Of a stretch of 64,000 nt of DNA, positions 36,666 to 48,556 are shown in pieces. Made by a program: the position numbers and the translations under genes. The DNA is taken from positions 8,781,366 through 8,845,365 of the forward strand of contig NC_088777.1 of the NCBI RefSeq assembly GCF_954871325.1, written 5' to 3'. The DNA comes from Gordionus sp. m RMFG-2023. Its lineage: Eukaryota > Nematomorpha > Gordioida > Chordodea > Parachordodidae. Every line of letters begins with the position of its first letter. Position 1 is the first letter of the stretch. The notes beneath the pieces were generated by a model. The model saw only the letters and a list, made by a program, of their open reading frames with translations. It did no database searches and had not been told where the DNA came from.

Positions 36666-37073
36666 TAGTGATCTGCATCGGGCCTAATTTTTCAAGCCCG
36701 GCCCGGCCCGAATTTTTTTATACAAGTTTAGCCAGCCCGGCCCGAACCCGAAATTTTTTTAAAAAAATTTATCCGCCCAGCCCGGCCCGAATTTATTTAA
36801 ATATATAAATTAATATTTATAATTACTCAAAATAAAAGACATGTTATATGTCGTTTAGTTTCAATAAATAAAATCAAATATTTTTATTTTACATAAAAAA
36901 TTCAATATAAAATTGATAAATTTAAATATATTTAAATAAATTTCTAAGGTCCGACCGACCCGGCCCGAATTTTTTTAAAAAATATTAGGCCCGGCCCGGA
37001 CCCAATTATTTTAAATAAAATTAGGCCCGAGCCCGGGCCGGACTCGGGCCGGGCCTAACTTTGCAGATCTCTA
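36666..37073. mobile_element. GC-arm short hAT-like element, complete
   Basis: Ends TAGTGATCTGCATCGGGCC and the complement of TAGAGATCTGCAAAGTTAGG; flanks ATAAAAAT (36658-36665) and ATAGAAAT (37074-37081) agree at 7 of 8 bases. Both arms are built from GCCCGGCCCG words spaced by T/A tracts, with an AT-rich centre. No coding frame. The element at 63860 has the same left end. Confidence 0.85.
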
Positions 37074-37639
37074 ATAGAAATATCATTTGGAGGCAACTGG
37101 GTGAAAATAAAATAAACATATAAATATGAAACATAAGATAAAAAAAATAAATAAACCTCCAGAGGAGTTAATTTCAAGCATAGTTTTTTTATTATTTTGG
37201 CTACCAGTAACTCTAGAACGGGCAAGGCGTTTGTTTATTCGTCATTATTTTATTTGCTTATCTTTAATAGATTCATCATGTTTTGTAGCAATGTGAGGGA
37301 TTAAGGTTGGGTTAGCCTAGACAAATAAAGAAATCAGGCAAAAATATAAATAAACATTATTATTGAAATAAAACGAACATTAAAATTCTGTAAACCAGTA
37401 GATGGGTCAATATTAGATGCATATAGCTAGTAGTTGGTGGTAATCATCAACAAAATTGGGGGGGGGGGGGCCTATCAAACCTATTATGATATTCTAAAGG
37501 TATATTTTGCATTTGTGCATTATTAATTGCTGATATATAAATATTTGAACAATTTTAAAGAGGAAATAAGATGGGGATAGTTTTATAAAGTAAAAATAAA
37601 ATAATTCTCAAGTTGAATTTATAAGGTAGGAATAAAATA

Positions 37640-38310
37640 AAATACCATTCGGAGAGACCAATTGGCAAACTTAAAAAAAAAATAGGATCCTTGTGAATAG
37701 GTATAGAATAATTTAAATAATATATATATACCGTAATATGTATTTTTTTTGGAATAAATATAAAAATAGAAAACCCCGTTTAGTATTTTTTATTGAAAGA
37801 ATAAAAAGGAGTATTGTTAAAAAGGTAGGAACCTTAAGAATAAATATATAATTTTAATTGAATAAAAATAAATATTGTAATATATAATGATTTTTTACAA
37901 TATATATAAATTCATATATAAAAATAATATACTATGTATATTTATTTGAGCATTATACAAAATAATCACAGGAATAATAGAGCAATGGTGGATCCGACAA
38001 GTAAGCTTTTAAAAAAGTAGGATCCTTAAAAATTGTTATATTAATTTAGTTAAATTTTAAAAATGTACTTTGTATAATTTTCAGTTAGACAAAATATTCA
38101 TCAGAGATAAAAGGGTATATTGTGCGGCCCGAGAAAATGGATAGCCTTAAAAATACGTAGGATGCTTAAAATAATATAAATTTATTTAAATTATAAAAAA
38201 ATATTCGAATTTTTGGAATAGATATTAAATCATATATAAAATTATTTATAATAAAAATAATGTACTATGTATATTTTTTTGTGCGTTATACAAAATATTC
38301 AGCAGGGATG
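37640..38310. repeat. Degenerate tandem repeats, ~140-190 bp spacing
   Basis: The word AGTAGGATCCTTAAAAAT or close variants recur near 37680, 37826, 38012 and 38150, and ACTATGTATATTT with TTATACAAAATA recurs near 37930 and 38265. No frame. Confidence 0.55.
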
Positions 38311-38879
38311 GTTAACCTCTTTAGAAATAGAGGAAATATCATCCATCAGAAGCTAAAATAGATGTATTCTAAAATGAAAAATATAAGCATTTTTAGTATA
38401 TATAGATGAATAACTTTATTTTGCATTTGGTAGATTTTATTGGGCTTCACTTCATATGACACAGTATAATTTTTTTGCTTGAATATGAGTTGAATAAGAA
38501 TTAAATGATATTTATTTTTTGATAAGCCCAGCCTTCGGCTGGAGTGTGTAGCCTGAGGTAGGGAAATAAGAGAAAATTAAATGGACAGAAAATAGAGAAA
38601 TTAAAAGGGAAAGGAAGGTAAAGATAAAGAAAAAGGAAATTAAAAAATGAAGATAGGAAAGGGAAATGATGAGAAAGGGGAAGATAATAAAAGAAATTAA
38701 AAGGGAAAAAAAGGAAAAGAGAATTTTAGTATTTTTTAAATTTTAAATTTTCCCATATTATTTGAGACTGTTGTTAAAATAATGAATGTTAGTGATATCT
38801 TTAGTAGGGATACATATGTTGTCGGCATAGCATAGTCAGTCTACATTTTGTATGTTCCTGAAAACTATTCTTTGAGTTA

Positions 38880-40140
38880 AAATATATATCTTTATAAAAA
38901 TATTAACATAAGACTAACATTTAACATTAAAAAATCTCAATCTAAGTTAAGCCTACAATATCTGGAAAAAATATCCAAGCATCCAATATCTTAATAATTT
39001 AAAAAGATTTTCTCAAGCCCACCTCAATCCCTAATAATTTTGAAACCAAGCTAAGAGATATTAAATTTATAATTAATAAAGGGGAAATCTCTGATTTACC
39101 AATTAGTCTACGAGTAAAATATAATACTTTATAAAAATATCAACATAAGACTAAGATTTAACATTAAAAATCCCAATATAGGTTCAAGCCTACAATATTT
39201 GGAAAAAATTTCCAAGTATCCAAGATCTTAATAATTTTAAAAAAATTTCTCAAGCCTATTTCAATCCCTAATAATTTTTGAAAACCAAGCTAATATTAAT
39301 TTTGAGAAATATTTTTTAAGCCCAGTCCAACCCATAATAATTTTGAAAAAAATTTCCCAAGCCTAGAGATATTAAATTTATTGAATTAACACAGTTATAA
39401 TTTCTATATAAAATATTAATAATTTGTAATATTTAGTAAATAATGTATTACTTTGGCAATTGGTTTTAATATGGCCTCCTACAGTTGCACTAATTTTGAA
39501 AAAAAATCATGTGAATTGGTAATAAGGGAAACTGAGAAAGCCTGAACAAAGCACTTATTAGAGAATCATGACAAAATAAAGTCTGCCATGAAAAAAATTT
39601 CATAATTATATTGGATACGACTGGGCATGGAATCTCAAAATTAATATTAGCTTGCACCTGACATGGGAATATCTTTTACAAATTATTAAGGGTTGAGCTG
39701 GGCTTGATAAACTTTTTTATAATTATATGCTTCCTAATATTGTGAGCTTGGACCTGGCATGACACTATCGTAAAAAATGAATAAAAATCTCATTCCCCGT
39801 CATTTTTGATGGGCTTTCTTAATAATTTGTAATATTTAGTAAATAATGTATTACTTTCCTATATATAAGCATTGGTATAAACTCAAGACTTGATCAATGG
39901 ACATGGGAATATCTTTTACAAATTATTAAGGGTTGAGCTGCGCTTGATAAACTTTTTTATAATTATATGCTTCTTAATTATGCTTCCTAATATTGTGCCT
40001 CCTACAGTTGCATTAATTTTGAAATAAATTTCACAAGACTAGAGATATAAAATATTAATAATTTGTAATATTTAGTAAATAATGTATTACTTTTTGGTTT
40101 TAATATGGCCTCCTACAGTTGCATAGAAAATTTAAGTTAT
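38880..40140. repeat. Cluster of direct sub-repeats
   Basis: Blocks repeat two or three times: AACATAAGACTAACATTTAA at 38905 and 39140; GGGAATATCTTTTACAAATT at 39665 and 39905; TTTGTAATATTTAGTAAATA at about 39422, 39825 and 40059, each followed by sequence containing GGCCTCCTACAGTTGCA. It overlaps the right end of the inverted-arm block and continues beyond it, so the block has been partly duplicated outward. Confidence 0.65.
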
Positions 40141-40157
40141 AGGATCATCTGTTTGTA

Positions 40158-40285
40158 TAAAATAAATAAACAAATAAAAAATAAAAAATAAAAAATAAAA
40201 AATAAATAAATACGTACCGATGACATGACGTAACGATGACATGACGTAGCAATGACATGATGTCACGATGACGTAGTGAGGACAT
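40158..40285. repeat. AAATAAA microsatellite and GATGACATGACGTA minisatellite
   Basis: First an A/T run of AAATAAAA units, then about four copies of a ~16-bp unit GATGACATGACGTAAC (40217-40285). The GACGT/ATGAC words are GC-richer than the surroundings. Confidence 0.8.
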
Positions 40286-40902
40286 CGGAAAATTATAATA
40301 TAGATAATATAGATATCTGAAGCGAAGCATTTATTTTATATATGCAAAATAAAAGTACTACTTTTAAGATAGAAGACAACAAATTTTTATATTATGGAGA
40401 GAACATTTTATATATCTATGAAAATTATAATATAGTTAATTTTCTCCATAATTTGGAAAGGTTGCTTAGAAGTGAAGATTTTTAAATTGTTTTGGGTTTA
40501 AAATTACTTTTGGAGTTTTTCTTAATAAAGGTTTAATCTTTACTTTGCAAAATGTAAATTATTTATTTAGCTTGAATGCTTTAAAGATATAATTTAAGTT
40601 TGGATATTAAAGCTAGATAGTCTTTTGTAATTTAATCATGATGATTCAAAATTCCTGATATTACCTTATATAGTTCATAATATTAATGAGGGTAGCAAAG
40701 TATCATAAAAACAAATAACTAAAAGCAACTTTATTAGGATAATATATAATTATTATCAAAATATAAAAGATTTATTAATATTAATATAATAAAAAATTCA
40801 TATTTTATCCAGAATATTTTGAATCATAAAAATTGCTTCTGAATATTTGATTTAGAACGAAGTCATTGCCTTCATATTATATTACAAATTTTACCATGCA
40901 GG

Positions 40903-42069
40903 CAGCGTCTACGTGACAGGATTTTCGCTGGATGCAAACCCCCTTCAAAAACGTTTGTCTACCCCCCTAAAAAAAATTAACACCTTCGACGGCGGTGTCT
41001 CCCTATTATTATTTTTATCTTTTAAATTTTTTGATACTCTTTTCAGAGAATTTATAAAGGATAACTTAAATTAATCTATCTCTACTATCAATTATCGATA
41101 TTTTGTGAATATAAAGAATTAATTTTTTAGATAATAAATTCAATTAAAACCTCCATTATTTACAATGAATTAATTATTATGGCATTATGAGCTTGCTGAT
41201 GATAGCAGAAAGTTTTATTTGGTAAACAATGTGTATGATTGTTTGCAATATATAGATTTGGTCGATGAATTGTATTATAATAATTCTATTATAAAAGTAT
41301 TAATTTTTACAGCAATAAATTTTGTCCTATTTCATCTCAAAATTTAATAGATAACCTTCTAAAAAATTTATCTTACCACCATTAAAGCAGCCTACCCAGC
41401 GTCTACATGACAGGATTTTTACTGGATGCTAACCCCCTTCAAAAACCTTTGCCTACCCCCCTAAAATTCTCGCAGCCTTCGGCGGCAGTGTCTCTATTAT
41501 TATTTTCCCCCTTTTAATTTATTGATACTCTTTTCAGAGAATTAATAAAGGATAACTTAAATTAATCTATCTTTACTACCAACTATCGATATTTTGTGAA
41601 TATAAAGAATTTATTTTTTAGATAATAAATTCAATTAAAACCTCCTTTATTTACAATGAATTAATTATTATGGCATTATGATCTTGCTGAAATATCTAAA
41701 CCTTTCAAATTACATTACAAAGGATAGCAGAAAGTTTTATTTGGAAAACAATGTGTATGATTGTTTGTAATATATAGATTTGGCGATAAATTGTATTATA
41801 ATAATTCTAATATAAAAGTATTTATAGAAATAAATTTGTCCTATTTGATCTCAAAATTTAATAAATAATCCCCCAAAAAATTTATCATACCCCCATTAAA
41901 GCAGCCTACCCCTTCAAAAAAATAGGATGCAAACTGTTCCTACCCCTCCCGCTCATGTAGCCACTGAGCCTACCCCTTACCCCCATTAAAGCAGCCTATC
42001 CACTACACCCCCCCCCCTCAAAAAATAGGATGCGAACTGTTCCTACCCCTCCCGCTCATGTAGACGCTG
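40903..42069. mobile_element. Composite short hAT-like element with internal duplication
   Basis: Ends CAGCGTCTACGTGACAGG and (reverse complement) CAGCGTCTACATGAGCGG; perfect 8-bp duplication CATGCAGG at 40895-40902 and 42070-42077. Inside, the left ~494 bp is repeated in tandem starting at 41397 with its own CAGCGTCTACATGACAGG end, and the right end (GGATGC-AACTGTTCCTACCC to GCTCATGTAG) also occurs twice (41930-41965 and 42029-42063). So two elements or one duplicated element moved or rest as one unit. No coding frame. Confidence 0.85.
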
Positions 42070-42079
42070 CATGCAGGTC

Positions 42080-42830
42080 AATGACTTATGAAGAATCAAC
42101 ATGGCGTTAATGGCGTCTCCAGTTGATTTGCATTGATACATACTTCTATAAATAAATTGTCAGTCTAAGTATTATTTTATGTCATTGATATAAGTTAAAA
42201 AATTTATAGGAACTGTAAAAAAAATAAATTAACACCTTTGCAAGCTTTTTTGTAAAAGATTTAACTGTTGCGTTTTGTACATATCTATACTTATTTATAA
42301 GATGGACCTGCCATTTTTATGAAATGTATTTTGTTTATTAATTTATTTGAATGAAAAAACTAGGCAAAGTTTTATTTTTTTGGAATAATTTTACATTAAT
42401 TATATTCATTATTATATTATACGCGATTTAAAATTGAAAATTTTAAAATAAAAAAAATGTATTCGAGATTATTAAATTTTAAATTAAGTGTATTGCCATT
42501 AGGGTACATTTATATTATTTTAAATTAAAATCTGGAAATAACCTAAAAATAAACTAAAGTTTGAATATTTATGAGACATATTGGCCAATAAACCCTGGCG
42601 CAACATGCATCTAATGATGCACCTGTTATAAGAGTACCGATGTTAAATCTATTTTATCTATGAGAATTTTATCTGATCTAAGCTTTTTAACATTATTATG
42701 ATATATATTTTTTTATATTCAGATATGTTATGGTATTAAACGTTATAATGTTTAAAAAAACTTATCAGCTGGACATAATTAATATAAATAATGGCACTTT
42801 TAGGGGTGCAATAATAGACCAAGGGCTAAT
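42080..42830. other. No recognised feature
   Basis: AT-rich noncoding sequence. Confidence 0.4.
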
Positions 42831-42836
42831 GTTGTT

Positions 42837-43040
42837 ATAAAGCCCGAGTTGGGTCGATTTAAAAAAACAGACCGATTAAGATTTTAACCAAACTAATAAT
42901 ATGAAAGTCTTAAGATTTGGAAAATAGAGGTCCAGATCTTTATGCCATATATAAACAAAATCTCCAGTCTTACATAAATTTATATCATAATCGAGCCGTT
43001 TTAAGAAATCAACCCAACTCGGGCTCTTTAACAAAATCTA
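42837..43040. mobile_element. TAGTGTTGTTAAA-family element
   Basis: Left end TAATGTTGTTATAAAGCCCG with GAGTTGGGTCGATT; right end CAACCCAACTCGGGCTCTTT then AACAAAATCTA. The inverted arms match over about 30 bp. The 71-codon frame across it is chance. Confidence 0.75.
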
Positions 43041-43601
43041 ATGCCAGTCCAACGCACGTTTTTCATACAACCAGTCGCCTTATTTTTTCACCTTACCGCA
43101 TAATAAATCAAGCCTTTGATGTATTCCATTAATAAAGGTGGATAGTAGTAATACATTGTAAAAAATGGGGTACTGAAGATATTGAACTATATTTTGTTTA
43201 TTAAATAATTAAACTAATGTTGTACAAAATTTATAATAGTTATAATATTTATTAGGATAGAACATTTAACATTATTGTATAACATATATGATCTAGGTTT
43301 TAAATTTATTGTATATTCCTTGATAATTCATTTAGGTATTGCAGCTTCTCCAGATAACAGGGTTAGGGGTGTTATTTGGATAAATCATAAACATTTTTAA
43401 TAAATCTACTGATTATAAAAAAAAGACTTTTTATTTGGCCAATATTATACATAACATACTCATATATATAATTTATTTCATCCTGTTTTTCTAGTTGTAA
43501 AATTTCTCTTTTATAAACAGCGGCTTTTTCAAAATATAAACAATGGAAATAATTCTGACCAGCGTACCTTTTGATATCACAGTCACAAATATAGATTTTA
43601 T

Positions 43602-46600
43602 ATGAGGAAAAGTACTGAAAGGAAAAACTTATCCTTATTGGAAGAGTCATTTTTTGACGAGGTTAATGATGAAGAGAAAGAAAAGTTAGCCAGACACAAA
43701 AACAAATTAATATCTATCAAGGAGACTGATCAAGTTGATTCAGAAGTAAACAATGAAAATCGCAGGTACTTTAGATACTTTTATAATGATGAATTATATG
43801 TTTTAAAAAGGAAATCAAATAAATTTAAAATGTCAAGTTCTCAAATTTCGGATCACTATGCTACTTGTGTTAAGTTATGTGCCGAAAATGTAATTCCAAA
43901 TACTATTGTATAATTTAAAAAAAAAATTTATCAGAAAATTACCACACAAAATGCATTTAGTCTACATCTGATTGATTACATGGCCCAGATTGTTCAATCT
44001 CAATCCAGAGAAAATGATACTAATTTTCAAGTGAAATTACTTAGTCAAATATATAATATTTTTTATAATTTTGTATGACAATTTATTTAAGATTGCAACA
44101 AACATTGACACTTATTATAAATAGCTACTTTATCATAATTTATTTATCATTTATGTCTAATAAATAATGAAATGTTTTTAAGGTTGCAAGCAATACTATA
44201 GATGCAAGCTCTAAAATCTATTCTTATAGAGTTGATGGTTACTATAAAGAAACATTTAAGTTATTATCTATCCTTTGTTCCAAATCAGGTATAACTATAA
44301 TACATCAATTTATAAGGGTTGTGAAACTTTCTAAATTTATTTTGGGCCCAACTCATTTGAAGAATATAGTTGTAAAAATAGCCTGGTTACACTCAAATAA
44401 TCTATAGAATTCTTCTCAATTCAAAATTATTTTTTATGATTAAATCTTCTAAATGAATTGGGGCATTTGCCTTGACAATAATTTTAATATAATAAGGTAT
44501 AGAAGGTATAAGTTTAAGGTAAAATTTTGTTCACACTTATATAATATAACATCCAAAAAATATGCATATCAGATAAATAAGTCCTTATGCTGGTTCTAGA
44601 AATGAAATTAGGAATAGTTCCTCCCAGTTTTGTTCAATTTTCCAACATCTATGAAACATATCTTGAATATGTAGTATTTCTTGAATGGATAGGACAAGGA
44701 CCAAGAGTGTCTGTCCTAAGTCATGTGTTAATAAAGAAAGAATTGAATATAAATATTAGAGACCTGCAGGCCTAGTCCTAAGTCCTGGTAATGGGTGTGG
44801 CTGTATTTAATTTTTTTAAATAATCCTTGGCCAGACTTCAAATTTTAGGCCCAGGCTTAATGTATATTTTAAATCACATTATTAGCTATAGAAATTTAAA
44901 ATAAATGTTATATAATTTTAAAATAATCCAGGCTGGGATGGGCTCAAATTTTTTTTAAAAAAAATATTTAGCCCAGGCCATGCAAATTTCTGCAGGTCCC
45001 TGATAAATATGATATATTTTTTTTTAAATCTATGATTCTACATCAAATGATTTATCCATTATTTTGATGTTGGATTGACTCATTTATCATTATTGGGGTA
45101 GATGTTATTAAGAAATTGATATATATATATCTAGATAAGATATTTGTTAGTTATATTTCATTGAGGGGAAGGAAGAAAGAATATATATAAATTTTTATAT
45201 TAAGATGAAAAAGATCCAGATAATGGTGGAGACAACATTGATCCTGAAGGTAGAAATGATGAAAATGAAAAAGCTAAAACAAAAAAAAAAGTTTTATCCC
45301 AAACTTTTAACTTATTTTATTTTTTTATAATTTCCCTTTTAAATAATATCTCATTTATCAGAGATGTGTAGAGATCAAGTTTTTAAACCAGACCAGACCC
45401 ACATTACCATATTCAAATCTGACTTGGACCATTAAAAAAAGTTCAGTCTGACCCTGGATGTTTAAAAATAATTTTGGCGGTTTTTAAAATTGTTTTAAAG
45501 GGAATTGGGAAATATAAAATATGAACAGTAGATGAATGTTAAATTGTCTAATATTTAATTTCCCAACAGATTAATTGATATCATTTGAATTTGTTTTTTT
45601 AATAGGCTTGACTGATAAATCCTGAACAGCAAATTATATTTATTCCTTCATCATGAAATATATATATATTTCAAAATAAACAATTTTTTACTTTTGATCT
45701 GAATGGTAAAAAAATTAATTTTATAATATGAAAAGGCAAAACTAAATTTATATCCAAACAATTTATAATTTTAAACAACAATAGCCCATTTTAAACTGTC
45801 TGCAGGTCTCTGACATTTATATATCAATTAAGCTAACAACTACTCTCCTACCCCCCTTATATGGATATTTATATTTTGATTCTGTTTGTCTAAATAAACT
45901 GTTTTTATTATTTTTTTTTATGTAGTTAGCCCCACTAATAGCCATCCTCAAAATTAATCATATATAAATTTAAAAACAAGAAACATTGTAAAACGATAAG
46001 ATTTTTTGAAAACTTCAAAAAAGCGAGAAATAAGTGTAATTATAATATTTCTGGAAACCGGAAATCAAAATATCTATAAAACGTCAAAACCCGAAGAACA
46101 ATGTAAAATCATAAGGGTTTCCTCAGACCAAAAAATCAAAACTGCTAATAAGTGGGAAAATAAATAAACATTGATATCTTAATTATTTAAAAAAAAAATT
46201 AAACCTAGATTCGAGTACGTGGTTCTAACATCGAGAAGAATTTAAAGAATATCAATCGAGTCAAATCCGAAAATATCAGATTCGTAAAAAAAATATATAT
46301 ATAAATTTTGATATTTCATTTATTCCTAATATTTTTGTTTTAACAAATAAATTATATTTACTAATCCTATTCTTAAAAATTGAAGAAATTCTTTCTTTCT
46401 TTCTTTCTTTTGCACAGTTAATACACTTAATCAGAAAAATAAGTGGTTAGTTGAGTGTTATACTGTTCTACCTATATCCACGCTTTTTGGTATATCTTCA
46501 GTATTGCATTCTTATATATTCACAATAAAAATATTAAATATAATTGAAGAATAATATCATTTATTTGCATTATTTTATTTGTGATTTAATATCTAAAATA

Positions 46601-46908
46601 CAAAAAATCTTCTTTTTAAAAAAAAAGTGCTCTCCTGAACAATTTGAAAATTGGATATAAAACATTATAACACTCAGCCAATTACATATTGCCTGTTAGG
46701 TCTTACATTAACCACTTACAATACTCTGAATTAAATTATATATTTATTTAGGCTGATCAACTTTTTCAAAAAATATCATCTGGCTTTGACACTGGGAGCC
46801 CCAGAGGCCTATTCCTGCACAATACATTGGTGAAATCCATCGCTAGTTATGGGTTGCTATTTGATCACAGATACTTACATGATAACCCCGATAAAAATAT
46901 TGAATTAG
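43602..46908 (+). CDS. NCAPH: Condensin complex subunit 2 (kleisin NCAPH/Barren), N-terminal part
   Basis: NCAPH is the kleisin that bridges the SMC2/SMC4 heads of condensin I and recruits the HEAT-repeat subunits for mitotic chromosome compaction. Exons seen: 43602-43889, 43935-44030, 44183-44288, 45205-about 45290, 46752-46908. Exon 1 ends in QISDHYATCVKLCAEN, exon 2 starts KITTQNAFSLHLIDYM, exon 3 reads VASNTIDASSKIYSYRVDG, matching the conserved SMC2-binding N-terminal block of animal NCAPH in order and spacing. Exon 4 is the acidic/lysine-rich linker (ending KAKTKKK) and exon 5 has DQLFQKISSGFDTGSPRGLF, the following conserved block. Intron 1 is 45 bp. The donor of exon 4 and a small exon bridging to 46752 are not resolved. 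Two short elements sit in the introns. The C-terminal half is not found with confidence; repeat-rich sequence follows. Confidence 0.85.
43890..43934 (+). other. 45-bp intron of NCAPH
   Basis: GTAATTCC...TTTATCAG, phase 0. Removing it fuses AEN to KITTQNAF, exactly as in NCAPH homologues; a 27-bp alternative from 43908 would add five extra residues at a conserved site and is less likely. Confidence 0.8.
44757..45002. mobile_element. GC-arm short hAT-like element in an NCAPH intron
   Basis: Ends TAGAGACCTGCAGGCC and (reverse complement) CAGGGACCTGCAG; perfect 8-bp duplication ATAAATAT at 44749-44756 and 45003-45010. 246 bp, noncoding. The open frame at 44587-44775 runs into it and is not a gene. 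Confidence 0.88.
45359..45812. mobile_element. Second GC-arm short element in an NCAPH intron
   Basis: Ends CAGAGATGTGTAGAGATC and (reverse complement) CAGAGACCTGCAGACAG; flanks TCATTTAT (45351-45358) and ACATTTAT (45813-45820) agree at 7 of 8 bases. 454 bp, arms less GC-rich than in relatives, no coding frame. Confidence 0.8.
46389..46411. repeat. CTTT microsatellite
   Basis: Five tandem TTTC units. Confidence 0.9.
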
Positions 46909-47138
46909 GTTTCAATTTTGATTTTTGGACATGTGGGTCTTATTATACCAATTAAAATCTCCAATAATTTTTATGAAATTCTTGTGATATTTAATCAGTA
47001 TAAATAAATATCGTTATTAAATATGAAATTGGTCAATATTTATTGATCAGTAAAAAAAAAATTGATCAATAAAAAAAATAATTTAATGAGTAAAATAACA
47101 ATAATTTTGTTCAAGTAAAAATATAATTTATTCAGTAT

Positions 47139-47271
47139 CAGGTTTGAGTGTCCCAAGAAAAATAGTGTAACTTTTTACAAATTTCTCATACCAATTGATG
47201 CTCAGATGGTTAGAGATCTGACCCAATCTTGGAACAATTTTTCTGATATATTGGATAAGGTTAGGGGGCAG
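47139..47271 (+). CDS. Candidate exon, possibly NCAPH
   Basis: An open frame of about 43 codons lies between an acceptor-like TTATTCAG or TATCAG and a donor CAG|GTAATG. It reads FECPKKNSVTFYKFLIPID and then WNNFSDILDKVRGQ. The composition is coding-like and the position and strand fit NCAPH, but the residues are not a recognised conserved block and the phase does not join the 46908 donor as chosen. It may be a divergent NCAPH exon or belong to something else. Confidence 0.35.
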
Positions 47272-47394
47272 GTAATGTTTGTAGAGATAAGCTAAAAAGT
47301 GATGAAATCGATTAAATAGATAATTGATTAGCTAAATATAATAGAATAGATTTTATTATTATTAATATTCGTATCAACATATAACCTTGAATTC

Positions 47395-48556
47395 ATAGCT
47401 AGCGCGATCACGATTTTGCCACAATAAATACATTAAATAGTAAATATCATATCGCATTCATAGTTACAGATCGCGCGTATATAGTCGCCATTTAACCAAA
47501 AGTTAATTGCAGCAATTTTTTTTAAATGCAAATTATTTTGTGTTTATCTTGTGATTTAGAAATATTGATTCTTTAAATACTGCTTTTGGCATAATAGCAC
47601 AATTTTACATTTATGTGGTCTTACTACGAGGATATGCTTTTTCTGGTAGACATAGTAACTCCTTGTTTACAAAAATCTTCATTATATAAGACTGGAATAC
47701 TCTTACCGCCAGTTTTAATGAAATGGCAGGGTAGATATATGAATGTAAAATATATCATTTGAATTGATATTATATTTATTATTTAGTTGATCTCATTAAT
47801 GAAGATAATGTCAAAACATTTGATGATAGTGACAACATTTGAAAATGTAATTATTCTCAATAGTTCTGCATTAATTAAACTTGGTACTGAGAACTGTTGA
47901 ATCTCATAGTTTTTATCCTGCCATTTCTTTAAACACTTCTATTAAATCTGGCCATAAAGAATATTCCAGCCTTATCTAATAAATATTTTTGTAAAAGGAG
48001 TTACTGTGTCTACCAGAAATGGAATAACCTGGTAGTAAGGCCATGATATAGGAAAATTAATTATGCTAGCAGACCCATTTCTGAGCTCGTTCATTTTGAG
48101 CCTTTCTCTTATTGTGCAATCTTTTAAAGTTTTCCACATAGATTTAAGCGTGGAGGCTGAAATGGTATACAAATATAATATATGTGCAAGCTAATTTGCT
48201 AATGTTTCCCATATTTTATATTATCAATATTTCGCTTTTTATTATATAAGGTAATTTTAGCTATTTTTTAAAAAAATATCATTTAAATCATAATTTTAAC
48301 TTGATTGATTTTGAAATCTTCAAAAAAAGTAGCCATTCATTTCAAAAATACCCCTGTAAATGTAAAATAATTTATGTTATATTCTACCAATGGCAGTATT
48401 TTACGAATCAATATTCCAAGCGAATACAAAATGATTTGTATTTAAAAAATCTCTGCGATTATATTTTGGTTTAATGGCGACTCTAAAGTGCGATCATTAA
48501 CCTGAATATGATATGATATTTACTGTATTTTGTATTTATCGCGACGAAATCGCTAT
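47395..48556. mobile_element. Fold-back element with long inverted arms
   Basis: 47395-about 47760 reads back as the complement of about 47910-48556: shared landmarks are AATAAATACA with AGTAAATATCATATC, GTCGCCATT, and TGGTAGACATAGTAACTCC at 47640 against GGAGTTACTGTGTCTACCA at 47999. The outer left end resembles the CCCTGAATTCATAGTTAGC family. The open frame 47972-48172 on minus lies in the right arm and has no recognised domain. About 1.16 kb with a short central loop. Confidence 0.7.

Larger units (their letters stand above)
35623..39819. repeat. 4.2-kb block bounded by ~220-bp inverted arms
   Basis: 35623-35842 and the reverse complement of 39601-39819 are near-identical over their length. 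Each arm starts at the outside with AGAAAGCCC followed by a small hairpin (CCCGTCA, A/T loop, TGACGGG). Inside are duplicated subunits (38893-39055 and 39130-39300; shared pieces at 35870-36010 and 39500-39590), a degenerate tandem region and the short element at 36666. No transposase or Rep/helicase frame is visible. It could be a non-autonomous element, possibly Helentron-like because of the terminal hairpins, or an inverted duplication. Confidence 0.6.

Noticed and set aside
43908-43934. Alternative 27-bp NCAPH intron
   Set aside because: Also GT-AG and frame-preserving, but it leaves extra residues at the invariant junction AEN-KITT; the 45-bp intron restores the conserved sequence exactly.
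44587-44775. 62-codon plus frame between NCAPH exons
   Set aside because: It runs into the short element at 44757 and shows no similarity to the NCAPH sequence expected there.
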